A stretch of 64,000 nucleotides of DNA from Favolaschia claudopus (GCA_037176885.1 JAWWNJ010000115.1:741863-805862); one strand, 5' to 3'; numbered from the stretch's first letter, positions 11,171 to 24,169 are shown. Notes: generated by a model not told the origin, from the letters alone. Numbers and translations: made by a program.

Positions 11171-13242
11171 ATGTCTGCAATCTCTCTCGTATGTCTCGAT
11201 TGCTATGATGCTTTTACAATCGCAAACGCTGAATTTAGGAGAAATCCACTGCGAAGCTGCCGCCTTCAACACAAATTCTTGTGATTGGAGGAGGTCCTGC
11301 TGGCTCCTATGCTGCAACTGCTTTGGCCCGAGGTCTGTACCAGAATTTACTCTCATCCTCCTCGACTAATCAAGCTTTCAGAATGTTTCCAGGTCCATCT
11401 GTTGGAGAAGGACGTGTTTCCACGATATCATATTGGAGAGAGCCTGCTTCCCTCCTCGCGCTCGTTTCTCTCGTTCATCGGGGCGGCAGAGAGGGTGGAA
11501 AATCACGGGTTTACTCCTAAGGTCAACTGAATTCCTATTAATCCATCGCTTCATTGACCGTGTTCTACTAGGTTGGTGCAGCTCTGAAGCTTAACCAACA
11601 CAAGCGGGAGGGTTGTAAGCCGATTTTCTTTTGGAACGGATCGATGGGATTGACATGGATTGTCCATAGACGCCGATTTTGATGTCAGCGCTTGGAATGT
11701 GGTCGGTCTCTCAACAATTACCTGCTTTTCGGCTACCCACATATACAGGTTCGTTCGGAATTTGACGATATATTACTCAAGTATGCTGCAAGTTGCGGGG
11801 TGGCTGTTCACGAGGGAGTCGCTGTCCAAAACATTATTTTCTCTGCAGAAGATCCATCCAAACCCATCTCAGGGAAATGGCTGTCGCGTGAAGGGGTCAG
11901 CGGTCGAATCGATTTTGACTGGCTCGTGGACGCCTCTGGTCGGAACGGCGTCATGTCCACTCGGTATCTGAAAAATCGCAGGTTCAATCAAGTTCTCAGA
12001 AACCGAGCAATGTGGGGCTACTGGAACGGAGCTGGAACGTATGCAAAAGGTACCAGCCGGGAGAACGCACCATGGCTCGAGGCGCTCACCGGTGAGAAGC
12101 TTGAAATATTGAATCATTCAAATGTTCGTTTATTTTTTCAGATGAATCTGGCTGGGCGTGGTTCATTCCCCTGCACAATGGAACAGCATCAGTTGGCATC
12201 GTGATTTCGGAGGACGCTTATCTTCGCAAGAAAAATGCGCTCCTCGCTCACAACGCCGGAGAGGAATATTATTTATCCCAGCTCCAGCTCACTCCGGGAA
12301 TTATCGATCTACTTGGCGACGGCAAGTTCCTGGGCGAGGTGAAAACTGCTGGAGACTATAGTTACTCCGCTCTCCAATACGGCGGTAATAACTATCGAAT
12401 CGTTGGGGATGCTGGAGGTGAGCGCTGAATCGTCACTTTAGCGCTATTTCAAATCAGACTTCCCCTGCAGCGTTTGTAAGACAATTCGGACATCACTTGA
12501 GTATCTGAAGTACTGATTAACCCAGATAGATCCCTTGTTTTCATCCGGCGTTCATCTAGCGTTTTCCAGTGCATTATGTGCGGCAAGCACTATCTCTGCG
12601 TCTATTCGTGGCGACTGCACGGAAGCGGAAGCTATCTCATTTCATGATATGAAAACCAGCACCTCGTATACTCGGTGTGTCGACGATTTCATTGATTTCT
12701 TTTCCCTCGTTGACCTTTTCTAGATTTCTCCTTGCGGTCCTTGGCGTATACAAGCAGATCAAGGCCCAAGAGAGCTCAGTACTCTCCGACGTCAACGAGG
12801 ATAATTTTGATCGTGCCTTTCAATTCCTTCGCCCAGGTAAAGACAAATATACGTTCACCAAAGCTCAAATAATCATGTTCTAATCGCAGTGATTTTGGGA
12901 GCCGCAGACACCGACGCAACAGTAACAGAAGAGATGCTTCAGACCACCATCGATTTCTTTTCGCATGTCGTAGGTGTTACACATCCAGAGATGCACACCG
13001 CTGTGGCGCACAGAATTGACCTCAGGTTTATGGCTCCCGACGGCCCTATTCTCCCTCACAAAGTTGTGGCTGATGCCGCTGGCCAAGATAAAGAGGTAAA
13101 TCAGGTGCTTTGGCAAATTAACTCGAAGAAGGGTCTGGATGTTTTGTACGACTGGGAGAAAGATTTTCGCAAGGAAAAGTTGAACGGATTTTCGATCAGG
13201 TTACTTCGAGGACAGCTTGGCCTTTGCGGTGGTGATATTTGA
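11171..13242 (+). CDS. flavin-dependent halogenase (basidiomycete phenolic type), 521 aa
   Basis: The enzyme uses reduced FAD, oxygen and chloride to make enzyme-bound HOCl and halogenate an aromatic substrate. Exons: 11171-11188, 11239-11332, 11382-11521, 11572-11614, 11670-11701, 11749-12091, 12142-12417, 12471-12475, 12526-12674, 12724-12836, 12890-13242; 1566 nt in phase. Seen in the protein: the FAD-binding GGGPAGS (23-29), [19 protein letters not shown], a candidate catalytic lysine in [16 protein letters not shown], the halogenase signature WAWFIP (about 228-233), and [13 protein letters not shown] (about 317-329). The last motif is only restored if a 5-nt exon is included. Length is normal. 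The group is known from mushrooms, where it chlorinates free phenolic compounds; the actual substrate here is unknown. The neighbouring O-methyltransferase is divergent. The gene appears intact. Confidence 0.93.
12471..12475 (+). other. 5-nt microexon of the halogenase
   Basis: The bases CGTTT lie between an acceptor CTGCAG (ending 12470) and a donor GTAAGA (12476). With the flanking introns of 53 and 50 nt removed, the frame reads [15 protein letters not shown], which is the conserved halogenase motif. Joining the outer exons directly shifts the frame. The exon therefore supplies most of two codons, Ala and Phe. Confidence 0.8.
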
Positions 13243-13423
13243 AGCAATTCGTAGCTACTGGATGTGTATGATTATGCTTCATAACATGATGTGAACTGAG
13301 AAATTCGAACCAAATTGATATTGCTCGGGCAAACTATTATTTGATTAGAAACAATGAGCGCAGAGTTTAACCGGAGACGAACACGAATACGTCGATGATT
13401 TCGGAATCGACGCCGACATATAG

Positions 13424-15048
13424 TCAGGATACTCCTTCAACACTTGCACCAACAGCAAGGATTTCCCGTTCGTGAGCTCGGATGTCGGCGTAGTCTTCAA
13501 TCAGCGAGGAGACGTTCTCCCACTTCTCCCTAGTCGAGCTAGAAGGATTTCGACACTTGATCTCGAGCAAAGGATAAACGGCCGACAAGAATTTCGCCAC
13601 GCGATCGGGGTTACCAATAGGAGATGCATATACTGACCACTCCACGAGACTGTTTTGAATCACCCGAGACGATTTAACGGCGTCCAACGGGACAGTCTTC
13701 GCATCCACGTCAAGCTCTAAGCTTCTGAGGTGGGGACAATGACGAGCAAAGGAGAGCAGCGATTTCAAAGTTGGGGGATCACGGAAGACACTCGAAGAGG
13801 TGCATGGAACAGACAACTCTCGGAGCGCGGGCCATGCATTCGCGATTTCTTCCACGGAATAATCGTTCAGTAAGCTATATCCAGGATAAAGCAGCCGCAC
13901 GTTCTGCAGATTTGATACCAACAGGAGCGGTCGAATGTCTTCGAAGCTCAACAAAGGGGGGTCATCCACAGTCTCGCATATTTCAATGACGAGGGAGGTT
14001 AGATGCAATGGCGAGCAATGGGTGGCTATCGATGCATTCAACGTCCAGACATTCCCTATGTTGGTGCCCAACAGCTTCAGGTTTTGGAGCGGCGCGCTGT
14101 GAAATGCCGATAGGAAAGGTGCGACGAGATCGAGGTCTATCCGATATAGGGCAAGCGTTCGGAGCACGGGGAAACGTGGCCCGGGATGCAGGAAGGATGC
14201 GTCGGAAGGGGTGAACAAATTTGCCATCAAGGAATGGCTGCTGACTGTTTCCAGTCCCTCGAGTCGCGAGATATGGTCCCAAGCGACACTGTTGAGACCG
14301 GCGACATCGACAGAGCGTAGTCGAATCATCTGCAAAACGAAACGGCTACTCCATTCCAAAATCTTGTGTTCGGTTCCAGAAGGCCCTTCCAGGCGGAGGT
14401 CTTCGACCAACGGTGAGCGCGAGGCGATGTGTTGCACAGCAGGAAAGCGCCACTCGCAAGAAGCCAGCTCGATATGGATTTTGGAGAGATGTGTGCCGAG
14501 AAGTGTGGAGAGATGGGGAAAGAAAGGTGATCTGGACTCGCATAATAAATATCGAACGTTGGGAAGGAGCGATGCTGGAGGCAAGGATAGTATCACAGCC
14601 TCCACAGCGGAGATATGCAATCCGGGATAGCTGTTTACATCGCGAAAATGTTTAATCCTCCGAGAGTAGCTCAAGGTTCTCTCCCAATCTTCCTGGCGAA
14701 GATCGGTGACGATTTCCTGAAAATTTATGGTGCTCAGCGCAAAACCAATACGGGCGAAAAATAGAAACGTACAAACTCGCCATTGCGGATTCTCCAAGTC
14801 GTGGCGGGAAGAGAATTCAAAAGGGGGATATAGCCAGACTGCTCCGCCCAAAGGACGTCTAGCGCAGGGTCGGAAAATTTGCGACAGGTCCTGGCAAGCC
14901 GACATAACGTTCGAGTAGCTATTGTAGGCGCTGAGGCTCTGATATTCCTTGCTGGCCGACCGATCGTACGCGTCCGAGGTGGGTCGAGGGCCTTGATCTC
15001 TTCGAAGACAAGACGAGTTAGTTCTGCAACCTCCCAGAATTCATGCAT
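13424..15048 (-). CDS. F-box-like protein with leucine-rich C-terminal part, 522 aa
   Basis: Two exons (minus): 15048-14773 and 14716-13424, separated by a 56-nt GT-AG intron, phases matching (1569 nt). The start MHEFWEVAELTRLVFEEI was chosen because it opens the F-box-like helix pattern typical of expanded Agaricomycete families; an upstream in-frame ATG adds a less typical leader. The next helix is LCRLARTCRKFSDPALDVLW, the second half of an F-box. The rest (about 100-500) is leucine-rich with irregular LRR-like repeats (LRTLALYRIDL, LRELSVPC, LRSLELDV). Such proteins usually recruit targets to SCF ubiquitin ligases; the target here is unknown. It is convergent with the halogenase, with 181 bp between stops, and I see no reason to place it in that pathway. 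Confidence 0.85.
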
Positions 15049-16219
15049 TGAGGCCAAGCGTACGTATTGCCAGAGATGAGAAGGTCGCAGAAGGTCAAGG
15101 AAGAAAATCGAGTCACCGCCAGTCACACCGCTTTTGGTGTCACGCATGCCGCGACGGAGGCTCATGATTCACTGCAGATTTACTATAGACACGAGACACT
15201 CTATGAGGCATCCTCTTGGATCTACCCTACGCCGCCACCGCCACTCTTCCCATCCAGTCTTCGCAACGCACTCCACACACGCAAAGAGCTCCTCTTCATG
15301 CGCATATGCCGCCACCATACCGTCGGCCGCCAATGCGCTGACCCTTTCGTCACCCCTGAATGCGCTGTCAGTGTGTGTCGGTCTGTATGTGTGCACTTTC
15401 TCGGCTTTCTCGCCTCGCGCGCCACCTCTATACTTGCACCGCACCCCAATACCCTGCGCTCGCCAACGTGGCAACTCCCGAATCGAGGTAATGATGTCGG
15501 TGGGCAGCGAAAGATGCAGACTGCGAACGCGCATCTTTCCGTCGCTTTTCGCCCCGCCTCGCCTGACGTTTCGTCAATAGGCCTCCCCTCACACAGAAGC
15601 TGCCTCCGCCCACCTCCACATCTCCTCCTCAGCGCGGTGGTCGAGGAGTCCCATGCACTTCACTACGGCAGCCGGCGTCGGAAGTGAGGCGTCCCTAACG
15701 TGCTAGGGGAGAGAACACGCTTGACGGGGACGATGGCGCACTTCTAGATGTGAGTAGTGACCTGGTCGTGGAACTACAGGCGAATGCGGGGAGACTCCCA
15801 CTGTCGCAGACGCTCGTCACATTCCACCAACACCACCGCCGGGACCCGACGGCGTACTCCCCGCCTCGACTATCCTCCGGCCGAAGCCAGCAGGATCACC
15901 TGCCACGCAGGCACTCAAACCCCCCTCTTCCGCGCACCTGGACCAGCTGCAGCCCCATCGACACCCTCAGGGCATCCTACTCTTGTCCTCCGTCTCCTCT
16001 ACCACACCGCCATGACCCGTCCTCCACCTCATCATCCCACAGGAACTCTTCACAACCTCCGCAAGAAGAAGGACCACGCGCTGCACATCCCATCCTCCTC
16101 ATACACCCGCTCCTCCTCGTCGTACACCCCTTGTCCATTCAGCCCCGGACGGGCGAACCTCCACATCGCCGTACCAAACTTTGGGTTTCGCAAGACGAAC
16201 GCGGACGGCGTTATCCCGG
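15049..16219. other. pyrimidine-rich, proline-coding low-complexity sequence
   Basis: The plus strand becomes very C/T-rich here. Several long frames overlap (proline, serine, threonine, arginine-rich products), which is what this composition gives by chance. No conserved motif or convincing splice chain was found. It marks the passage from the gene-bearing region to the repeat-rich subtelomere. Confidence 0.5.
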
Positions 16220-17450
16220 GCCACCAACGCCGCTGATAGTGGTCAAGGTGTATGGGTGTATGTATAAGCGAGTGTATAAGCGATATGGGCGGGACGGCAG
16301 TCGCGCGCGGATGCAGAGATGATCATGGATGAGGGCGACAGTGACGAGGCGGCGTCGACATCCACCGAAGCCAACACTGGAGTCTGGCGGTATAGCTTTC
16401 AGGGCAAGGTGATCTCGATATGTCGACGAAGAGATGCACTACGTGGCACGGCAGCTGGTACGCGCGGCATATCCCCTTCCTCCGTGCCACCCGATCCTCC
16501 CCTTCCCCTCTCCTCGTTCGTTGCTACCCCCGCACCCCCTCTGACCCCATCCCCCCGCCTGCCCTCGCCCAGATTCCTCACATCCTCCGCACGAGGAAGC
16601 CGCTCGTGATGTACGTCCCCTCTCCTCGTACAAGCATTCCTCCCTCCCCCTCATTCGCTGCTCGTTCCCCCCTCTTCCGTTCCTATCATCCGCAAGACCT
16701 CGCCGCCACAAGTGTCTCCGTAACGCCTTCCGCCCATCTTCTCCAGCACCCCTTCAGCTCGTAGCTCAACAAGTACCTCACACATATCTACTCACGAACG
16801 CGGATGTGCAGGCGCGGGGTCTCAACGAGGACGGTGACGGCGTCGACACCGTCCATCTTGCCATGGGAACCTCCATCCACCCACCATGCCCCTCCTCACC
16901 CTCCCCGTCCATGCTCAGAGCACCGGCGATCCTTCGACAGTGACAAGGGAGGATGGCGTCATCGATATGTCGACGGAGAGATGGGATATGTCACGCAGCA
17001 CATCCTACTCTCCCCTCGTCCGTTCCTTCTAACCCTGCAGCGCAACTCCTTTCCGCCCTTCGTACCGCGGCGCTGCACACCCATCCCCCGCACCACCGCC
17101 CCTCGCATATCGACGAGTATCCCGCGACACCGATAATGCCCACCCGCATCCCACCCCACATTGCCACCTCTATTCGCCCTCGCGCTCCTCCTCTCCAAGG
17201 TAAACAACAACGGCGTTATCTCGACCCCCAAACGCCGCTGGTACTTGTCGACATGTATGGGTGTATGTATGAGGGAGATGGGCGGGACGGGAGGGAGTGG
17301 GGAGGGATGCGGATGCGGATGCGGAGATGAATAGGATGAGGGAGACGGTGACGAGGCGGCGTCGACATCCACGGTTGCTAGCACTAGCGGTATAGCTTCC
17401 AGCGCAAGGACCAGGTGTACGCTGATGACCTCCATATGTCGACGAAGAGA
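16220..17450 (+). repeat. degenerate direct repeats, about 0.5 kb spacing, three traces
   Basis: A segment containing TGTATGGGTGTATGTAT, a block GGCGGCGTCGACATCCAC and a block ATATGTCGACGAAGAGATG recurs at about 16250-16430 and 17250-17450. A third trace lies near 16845-16980 (GGCGTCGACACCGTCCA and ATATGTCGACGGAGAGATG). The intervals are C-rich and poorly conserved. No frame is shared by the copies, so this is probably decayed duplicated sequence, not an active gene. Confidence 0.55.
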
Positions 17451-18080
17451 TGGCGGCGGCGGGTGCTCGCGAGATATCCCTATTGGGAGCGGCCCCAATC
17501 GGCCAGAAGGCTTGTAAATATTAGTGGCCCGGGGAACCATTACTTCAAAAAACTTGGTTTTTTTCTCGTAGGGTGAGATCCCCTCTTGCCCCTGATTCTT
17601 TAAGTACCACTTTAATATCCTAGCTATTGTCTATTATAGAAAAAACCGGAGACTAATCCTGTTTTTACTTCATTCAACCAAAACTAATTTCAATCCGTTC
17701 CAGAAAAAAACTGCTCAAACAAACTGTTTAATGATCCGTTTCCTCTGATCTAACCACATATTCTTGAACACTAATATCAACCCTACTACCTCCCAGAATT
17801 TCAAGTCAATTGGACACCTCCCACCCATTATATACCTACATCCATCTTGCGAGGGTGAAAGTTCAAAAAATTCAACCGTCCCTGCATTCTTTCAAGTACA
17901 ATGACCGAATTTGGACAAGATTTTGATATCATCAGAAAGCCCTTGATCGTGGCTTTCTGAACTCATAAAACTTGTATTTTAGACACCACTTTGAAGTATT
18001 GGAATCAATATCTTTTACAGATGAACTCAAAAGAGACCCGCAAAAAATCTATCAGAGACAGAGTTTCAAGCAAAAAAACC
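17451..18080. other. AT-richer spacer before the R repeats
   Basis: Composition changes sharply at about 17530 from C-rich to A/T-rich, with no long open frame and no tandem structure. I see no gene in it. The change of composition at both ends suggests an insertion or a junction between differently derived segments. Confidence 0.4.
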
Positions 18081-18089
18081 GTTTCCCAC

Positions 18090-20480
18090 GGTCGCTTTCA
18101 GTGTCCCCGCCACGCCGACCCCTTTCTCGGGAACTTCCGCCACTTCCCACCACTACGGCCACTTCACCTGCCACTCCGCCCACTTCCCGCCACTCCTCCC
18201 CGCTCTCCCGGGGTGTGTTTCGGCAATTCCCGCCACCCACCAAACACAACCCTCAAACCACACCGCCCACACCGCTCACTTCTGACACTCGCCCGCCGTG
18301 TTTCTCCGAAGTGTCTGCCACTTCCCACGGTTCTCGCCCGCCACTCGGCCACTCCCGCGTCAATTTCTGCCACTCCCGCCCTTTTCGTCGGACGTACTCG
18401 GCGATCGCTCAAATCACTGACAAACAAAGTCATTTTGGCAAACGGTGTCCCCCGCCCCTTTCCCCCACCACTCTGGACACTCGCCGGCCACTCCCGCCAC
18501 TTTCCCACCCCTCCCTCCACTCCTCGCCCCCACTCGCCTTCCACCGCAGCTCATTTTCGGCGTTTCCCGACACGCCGACGATCGCCGACGGTCAATCAGT
18601 GCCGTCATCAACTCTCTTACCTTCCACCACCACCATCGACTTCGTCCCACAACGACCAACAACACGACTCCCTCCCGCCACGCCGTCTTGCCGTCTGCCG
18701 CCTGCCCCTCTCCTGCCGCCACCGACTCGTCCCGCGGTCGATTTGTCCGCCGTCACCAACACCACCAAACAACTTAACGTCCCCCATCCATCCATTCCTT
18801 CCTTCCTCCCTCCTCCCCGCCCTCCCGCCGTATGCTTATTATCACTATTTCTTCACTCAGGTCAGTCATACCCGCCCTCCCCTTATCCTCATCACGGCTA
18901 AAACTAGTTATCCTTCTAGACTTCTTCAATAACTTATTGTTCCGCATCTCACTCGCAGCGTCCGCTCGCTCCCCGTTAGCGCACATCGTGCATCCCCTCC
19001 GTCGACCTCGCGTTTGCACATTCACGTCGACTCGACGTGTCTTTGCAAGCAGTCACCGAGCCCTGGGTTGTGATGTAGGAGTAGAATATTCCCGGTGCGT
19101 TTCCCTATTACTTTGATTTCTACTTCTCAACTCATTTCTCCCTCTCTTCCTCTCTTCTCCATCCACCTACCCTTCACCCTTTTGTCCTTCATCGCGCATT
19201 TGCCCCGCTCAACCCTACGCTAACACAATTTGCAGCACGACTCCATCAACTGCGCAAGACTTCGTCAATCCCGCAGGATCATGGCCCTCCACTTCCATCA
19301 CACCGACTACGACAACCCGCGCGCTACTCCAACCTCACCAACCCTCATCCCCAGCCCTCCGGCATGCCACCCCTCTCCCGCGACTCCCGACGCCCGCTCC
19401 TTGCCTCCAACATCGACGCGCGATGTCTACGCTCTTCCCCATTGCCAACCCCGCCGTCTCGTCGCGTTCTCCTTAAATCCCCTACCGCCGTCCCGCTAAC
19501 CCGATGACTGGAAGACGACACTTCGACTCTCTGGCGCTCAAGCACGCCGACGCCGCCCTGAACGCAATCAAATCACCCGCCGCCGTCAGCACCCGCCTCC
19601 CACCACTCTCCCGCGCCCTCGACACGCTCCCTTCGCACACCCTTCTCACACCCTTCTGCCCTCCAAATGTGTCGCTCGTCCACCCCGCCGCCCTTCTTCT
19701 GCGCTTTTTGAATTCACTTCGACGCAACCAACCTGGAATCTTCCGTGCGTCGCTCGTGCGCCTTCCGTTCCATTTCTTTCTATCAATCATTATACTGATG
19801 ATATACTCTTACAGGTTCAACGCCGTCTAGATGCTCCGCCCACACCCATACAAACCATCGTAATGTGCGGTACGTCCGTTTGACTCATTCTATCTCACTT
19901 CATTTATTTCTTCCCACTCAAATCGCCCTGAAGCCTTGCTAACGCCGTCGCGGTCACGCCACAATCGCAAGACCGGATCTTCACGTTGGAACGCGCAGTA
20001 TTGTATCAATTTTGACTTGTAAGTATTTTTCTTTTTCCCGCCTCGCGGCCTTCCACTCATCTAGCTAACAGATCGATCTCCCTAGCAAACTCCTTCCCGG
20101 ACTACGGTAAATTCTTTGTTCTTGTATCTCGCTCATATTGTACTTGTATAGAATACTTATTTCAATCAAATTCAACTTTTCTTTCTTCTGTGACGCGACT
20201 GGGAGAGATTCACGTGAAGCATCAAACACTCGGCCTGCTTTCGCAAACCCATCAAGTTCGCGATGGGAACACGCGTCTCTGCGTCTTGGCTTCAACGATA
20301 TCACCTTTCCAGTTCTTCCGGGAAATGGACACGAATCCCGGGAGAAATTCAGTGAGCCGTGTCTCCTCTCTCCCAGCGTACAACCTATATTTGCTTCTTG
20401 GTTTATTGAGTCTAAGTCTATCTCTAGGAATTTCGACCTATCTTCTGGAAACGAACACTACCTTCGAGTGTACATCGTGA
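18090..20480 (+). repeat. R repeat, copy 1
   Basis: Ordered blocks shared with other copies: (a) CCCGCCACT-rich tract; (b) CCGACGATCGCCGACGG at about 18573; (c) GGCTAAAACTAGT at about 18895; (d) an AGTAGAATATTCCCGGTGCG block at about 19080; (e) TACTGATGATATACT at about 19793; (f) GTCTAGATGCTCCGCCCAC at about 19826; (g) donor-like GTAAGTAT and acceptor-like CAGATCGATCTC near 20020-20080; (h) GTATAGAATACTT at about 20148; (i) the double CCCGGG module at about 20316-20350. Frames differ between copies, so it is not a conserved protein gene. It may descend from an intron-rich gene or be a non-coding element. Confidence 0.7.
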
Positions 20481-21329
20481 GTACATACTTGAAATTGTGG
20501 CCCTAGATTTTTCCTTGTTTGATCCTTTCACACCTCCCGCTATCATCTAGACAGGTAAGCGTACCTCGTCCGTTGCGGGATTTGGTTCGTGCCCCTCTAC
20601 TATTCGTCCCATTCCTCCCCAGCTTTTATCCTCTTTTTATTATTTCTCTTTCACAGATCGACATGTTGACCGTCTCAAATTCGTGCATCATGCCTGCGGT
20701 ACGTCGATACTTTCGTTGTTAGTTCTATTCTCTTCCTCCACACCCTCTCGACGTTGCCACCATCACCACAACACCTGAATCGAGACGACTAGGGGTCATC
20801 ATCTGCTTCATTTGTTCGCGCCAACGCGGTGGTAATTGTGAACCTACGTATATTTCAATCGCAGAATTTTTTCTGCGTCGACCCTCACCTGATCTCGTTT
20901 ACAGAGATGCCAACCTTCTAGCAGAATTTCGCACCGAGAAGGTCCTTTGCGTCTATGGAGCGTATCAGAGCAAAGATCGTCCGTGTTTCAGGTTTAACCT
21001 AGAGGGCAGAATACGATTGGTGCAATATAATTTCATTATTTGTACTTTCCCCTCATCTCCCTTAGTTCTCTTCCACCATTGGTTGCCTTGTAATCCCTAC
21101 TTTCTCTCTTCCTCAGTTTTCTTCCCCCACTCCTCGCTGTTTGTCGCCAGCATTCAGCCATCCCCGACATCGCTGACAACCAAACAATCAAATTTAAATC
21201 AATCTACATACATACTTAAGCCGCAAGCCACACACCACTCGCACCCAATTACCTAAACCACCATCGACGCTAACCAGCACCTCCCGCAGCTTCCTACGCT
21301 GTGACTCCCCATCCCGCCCTCCATCTACT

Positions 21330-23300
21330 TTCGGTATTTCCCGACATGCCGACGATCGCCGACGGTCAATCAGTGCCGTCATCAACACTCTTGCCTTCCA
21401 CCACCACCACGACAAACCATCGACACCTTCGTCCCACCACCAGTTACAACAATGCCCCCTCCCGCCGCGCGTCATCACTCTCGGCCACTCGCTCGTCTCC
21501 CGCCGCAGCCGACTCGTTTCGGCCCCGATCCCTCCGCTGTCACCAACACCACCAAACAACTTAAAATCCCTCATGTATTCCTTCGCCCTCCCTCCCCGCC
21601 CTCCCGTCCCTCTTTCCCATTATGACTATTCCTTGCTTCAGGTCAGTCATAGCGGTCCTCCCCCTATACTCATCACGAGTAAAACTAATCATCGTACCAG
21701 CGTTCTAATTCTTCCCGCGCATACCTCCCCACCCTCCGCGTCGGCGCATATCTTGCGTCCCCTCCCTCAAACTCCTGTTTGGGCATTCACGTCGACTTGA
21801 AGTCTCTTCTCCCCCACTCCCTTGGCTCTGGGATGCCACGTAGGAATAGAATATCGGAGGTGCGTTTTCATATTCTTTTTCTTTCCTCGTCCCGAATACA
21901 CTTCTGCCCTCCCCTCCTCATTCCCACCCACCTCACATTCTCCATTTCATTCCTCACCCCTCCCTTACCCCTTGCCCTCTTTCTACAATACTCATGCCTG
22001 CGCTAACGCAATTAACAGCATGACCGCGTTCATTCCGCCTGACTACAGCGCCCCACTTCCACCGCGCCGACTTCAGCAACCCGCGCGTCACATCGACCTC
22101 GCCCACCCTTATTCCAACCTCTCCGGCATGCGACACTTCGCTCCCGACTTCCGACACGCCCACCCATTGCCCTCTACATCGATGCGCCATGCCTACGGCC
22201 TCCCTCACTCCTCCCTGCGCTCTGATCGCGTTCGTTTCGCATTCCCGACCTCGCGAATGGTATACCGAGCATTTCAAGACGAGACATCGCGCCTCCGAGG
22301 CTCAACAACGACGACCATGACTTCAAAGCACTCAAGCCGCCCGCCGCCGTCACCGCTCGCCTCTCCCTTTCTCTCCCGCGCTCTTGCGCACTCTTCCTTT
22401 GCTCCCCCCGTGTACCCATTACCACCAGTTCCCTGGTACCGCTGCGATGGCCTGCAACGCAACGTACGTTGCTTTTGATTCACTTTCGTCGTCTCTATTC
22501 CCTCCATTTGCTTTGTTCCATTGATATTCTGATGCACATCTTCACAGACCAGCGGAGCGCATCGTCTCGATGCCCTGTATCTCCCCGCCCACGCATTCCG
22601 ATCACTCCCCGCGAATAAACTTTGAATCGCCACGTCAAACTCAACCGCCAAATCATTTCTCGGCGGAAGGTACGTCTGCCTTCCGCATTCTCATTCTAAT
22701 GTCCTTGTTTCTTTCTTCTCACATCACCTTCAGTCATTCACCCACAATGTCTCAACTACCCGGTCCTCGCTATGCCGAATGTTTGGTTCAGAACCCCGGT
22801 ATGTCTAAATTTCATCGAATTTGATTCTTAAGCATTCCGATCTCCCTCGCCTCGCGACGGTCGACTAATTTCGCCAACAGATTACTCTTCACACGCACTT
22901 AGCATTGAAATCTTTTCCTTCCCTGCGGCACATTATTAGGGTAAATTTCCACTGTAGCTCATTTGCATTGAATCTGTATCTGTGTAGAATAATTCTTTGA
23001 ATCAAATCGAATTTGTCTTTCATTCTACGGCGAAGCGTGGTGAGTGTTAGAGTGTAGATTGCACCCCACGCCTTCAATCGTCCGTAGTAAGTCCTCTTCT
23101 TCTTTTCGCCGATACGACTCATCCTTCCAGTCCCTCCGGGAGTGGAGGGAAAATCCCGGGAAGAGTTCGACGTGTCGCGTTTCGCTCAATCGCATCGTAC
23201 GATTCATATATTTTCTTCCTTCCTTGACTCTGAATTGTATCCTAGGCTTCATCTCCACTGGATGGTCTTCTCACCATGGGGAAGACTTGAGTCTTCCCCA
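21330..23300 (+). repeat. R repeat, copy 2
   Basis: It carries block b at about 21342 (CCGACGATCGCCGACGG), a TAAAACTAATCATCG version of block c at about 21680, GGAATAGAATATCGGAGGTG at about 21840, block h (GTGTAGAATAATTCTTTGAA) at about 22985, and the CCCGGG module at about 23134-23170. The same left-to-right order as copy 1 is kept. Identity is patchy, with conserved blocks of 20-80 bp separated by diverged sequence. Confidence 0.7.
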
Positions 23301-23329
23301 ACGTCGATTGTAAATCGTTAGTACTTCGA

Positions 23330-24060
23330 AATTTCAGCTCGTACATGACTCCTTGCCTCCAACATCGATGCCCAGCCCCCACGCTCTCCCCCACCACCCC
23401 TCGCGCTCCCGTCCCGTTTTCTTTGACTTCCAACCGCGCTTATGCTCTCCCAACCACTGGAAGACAACACGACGCATCTCCAGAGCTCGCCGACGCCGCG
23501 GCCGCCTTGAACGCAGTCAATTTGCCTGCCGCCGTCACCGCTCGTGCCACACTGCCTCTCTGGCGTTCTCCCGACGCTCTCCTCGTCCACGCGCTGCCAT
23601 CCGTCTTCGGCGCTCCTTGAATACACTTCGACACCACGAACCTGTATTTCTGTGTGTCTTCCGTTCCATTTCTCTCTATGATTCATTATACTGATGATAT
23701 ACTTTAACAGATTGGCTGGTTCAACGCTGTCTAGATGCTCCGCCCACGTTGCCACGTCGAATAAAATGTTTGTAATGTGCGGTCCGTTCTCTGCCTTGAT
23801 TCTGTAACAATCTATTCATTTCTCTCTCTTCACCCGCCCTCGGATTGGCCGGACTACCTGGCGGGCGCTACATGTAAGTTCGTCCGACGCGGTATTTTAT
23901 CAATCTTAACTCGTAGGTATCTTTCCTTCTCCTTCACGGCCCTCAACTCTGATCATGCAAGTCGGGCGTTAATATTCACTGTTGGGTCATGGAAAGAAAG
24001 AGAAATTTCTTTTGATTCAAAGCGTTATTCTATACAAATTTAATACGAGCCGTACAGTAG
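23330..24060 (+). repeat. R repeat, partial copy with an inverted end
   Basis: The piece begins with the mid-element sequence (CTCCAACATCGATGCCC), then blocks e (TACTGATGATATACTTTAAC, about 23690) and f (GTCTAGATGCTCCGCCCAC, about 23731). Block h then appears in reverse orientation at about 23985-24050: its reverse complement reads GTATAGAATAACGCTTTGAA. The element was therefore rearranged, with an inversion between the two parts. Confidence 0.6.
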
Positions 24061-24169
24061 GAATTTACCTTGATAGAGTGCGGACTGATTCAGAAGGACG
24101 GAGTCTTCATGCTATCAGTGGTCAGATCTGCAGTCGTTTCTCCTCCCCCGCTCAATCAATCTCACCTTC

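Noticed and set aside
11189..13242. Reading the halogenase as a pseudogene because the direct join of exons 7 and 9 breaks the frame
   Set aside because: The 5-nt microexon with good splice signals restores a conserved motif, so an intact gene is the simpler explanation.
15067..16322. Several 150-206-codon plus-strand frames
   Set aside because: They overlap in all three phases, are Pro/Ser/Arg/His-rich, and have no splice chain or motif. Expected from the base composition.
17972..18932. Two overlapping long plus-strand frames (about 310 codons each), rich in Pro/Ser/Thr
   Set aside because: They overlap in different phases in a C-rich repeat tract (CCCGCCACT-type), and the other R copies do not keep either frame. 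Composition alone explains the absence of stops.
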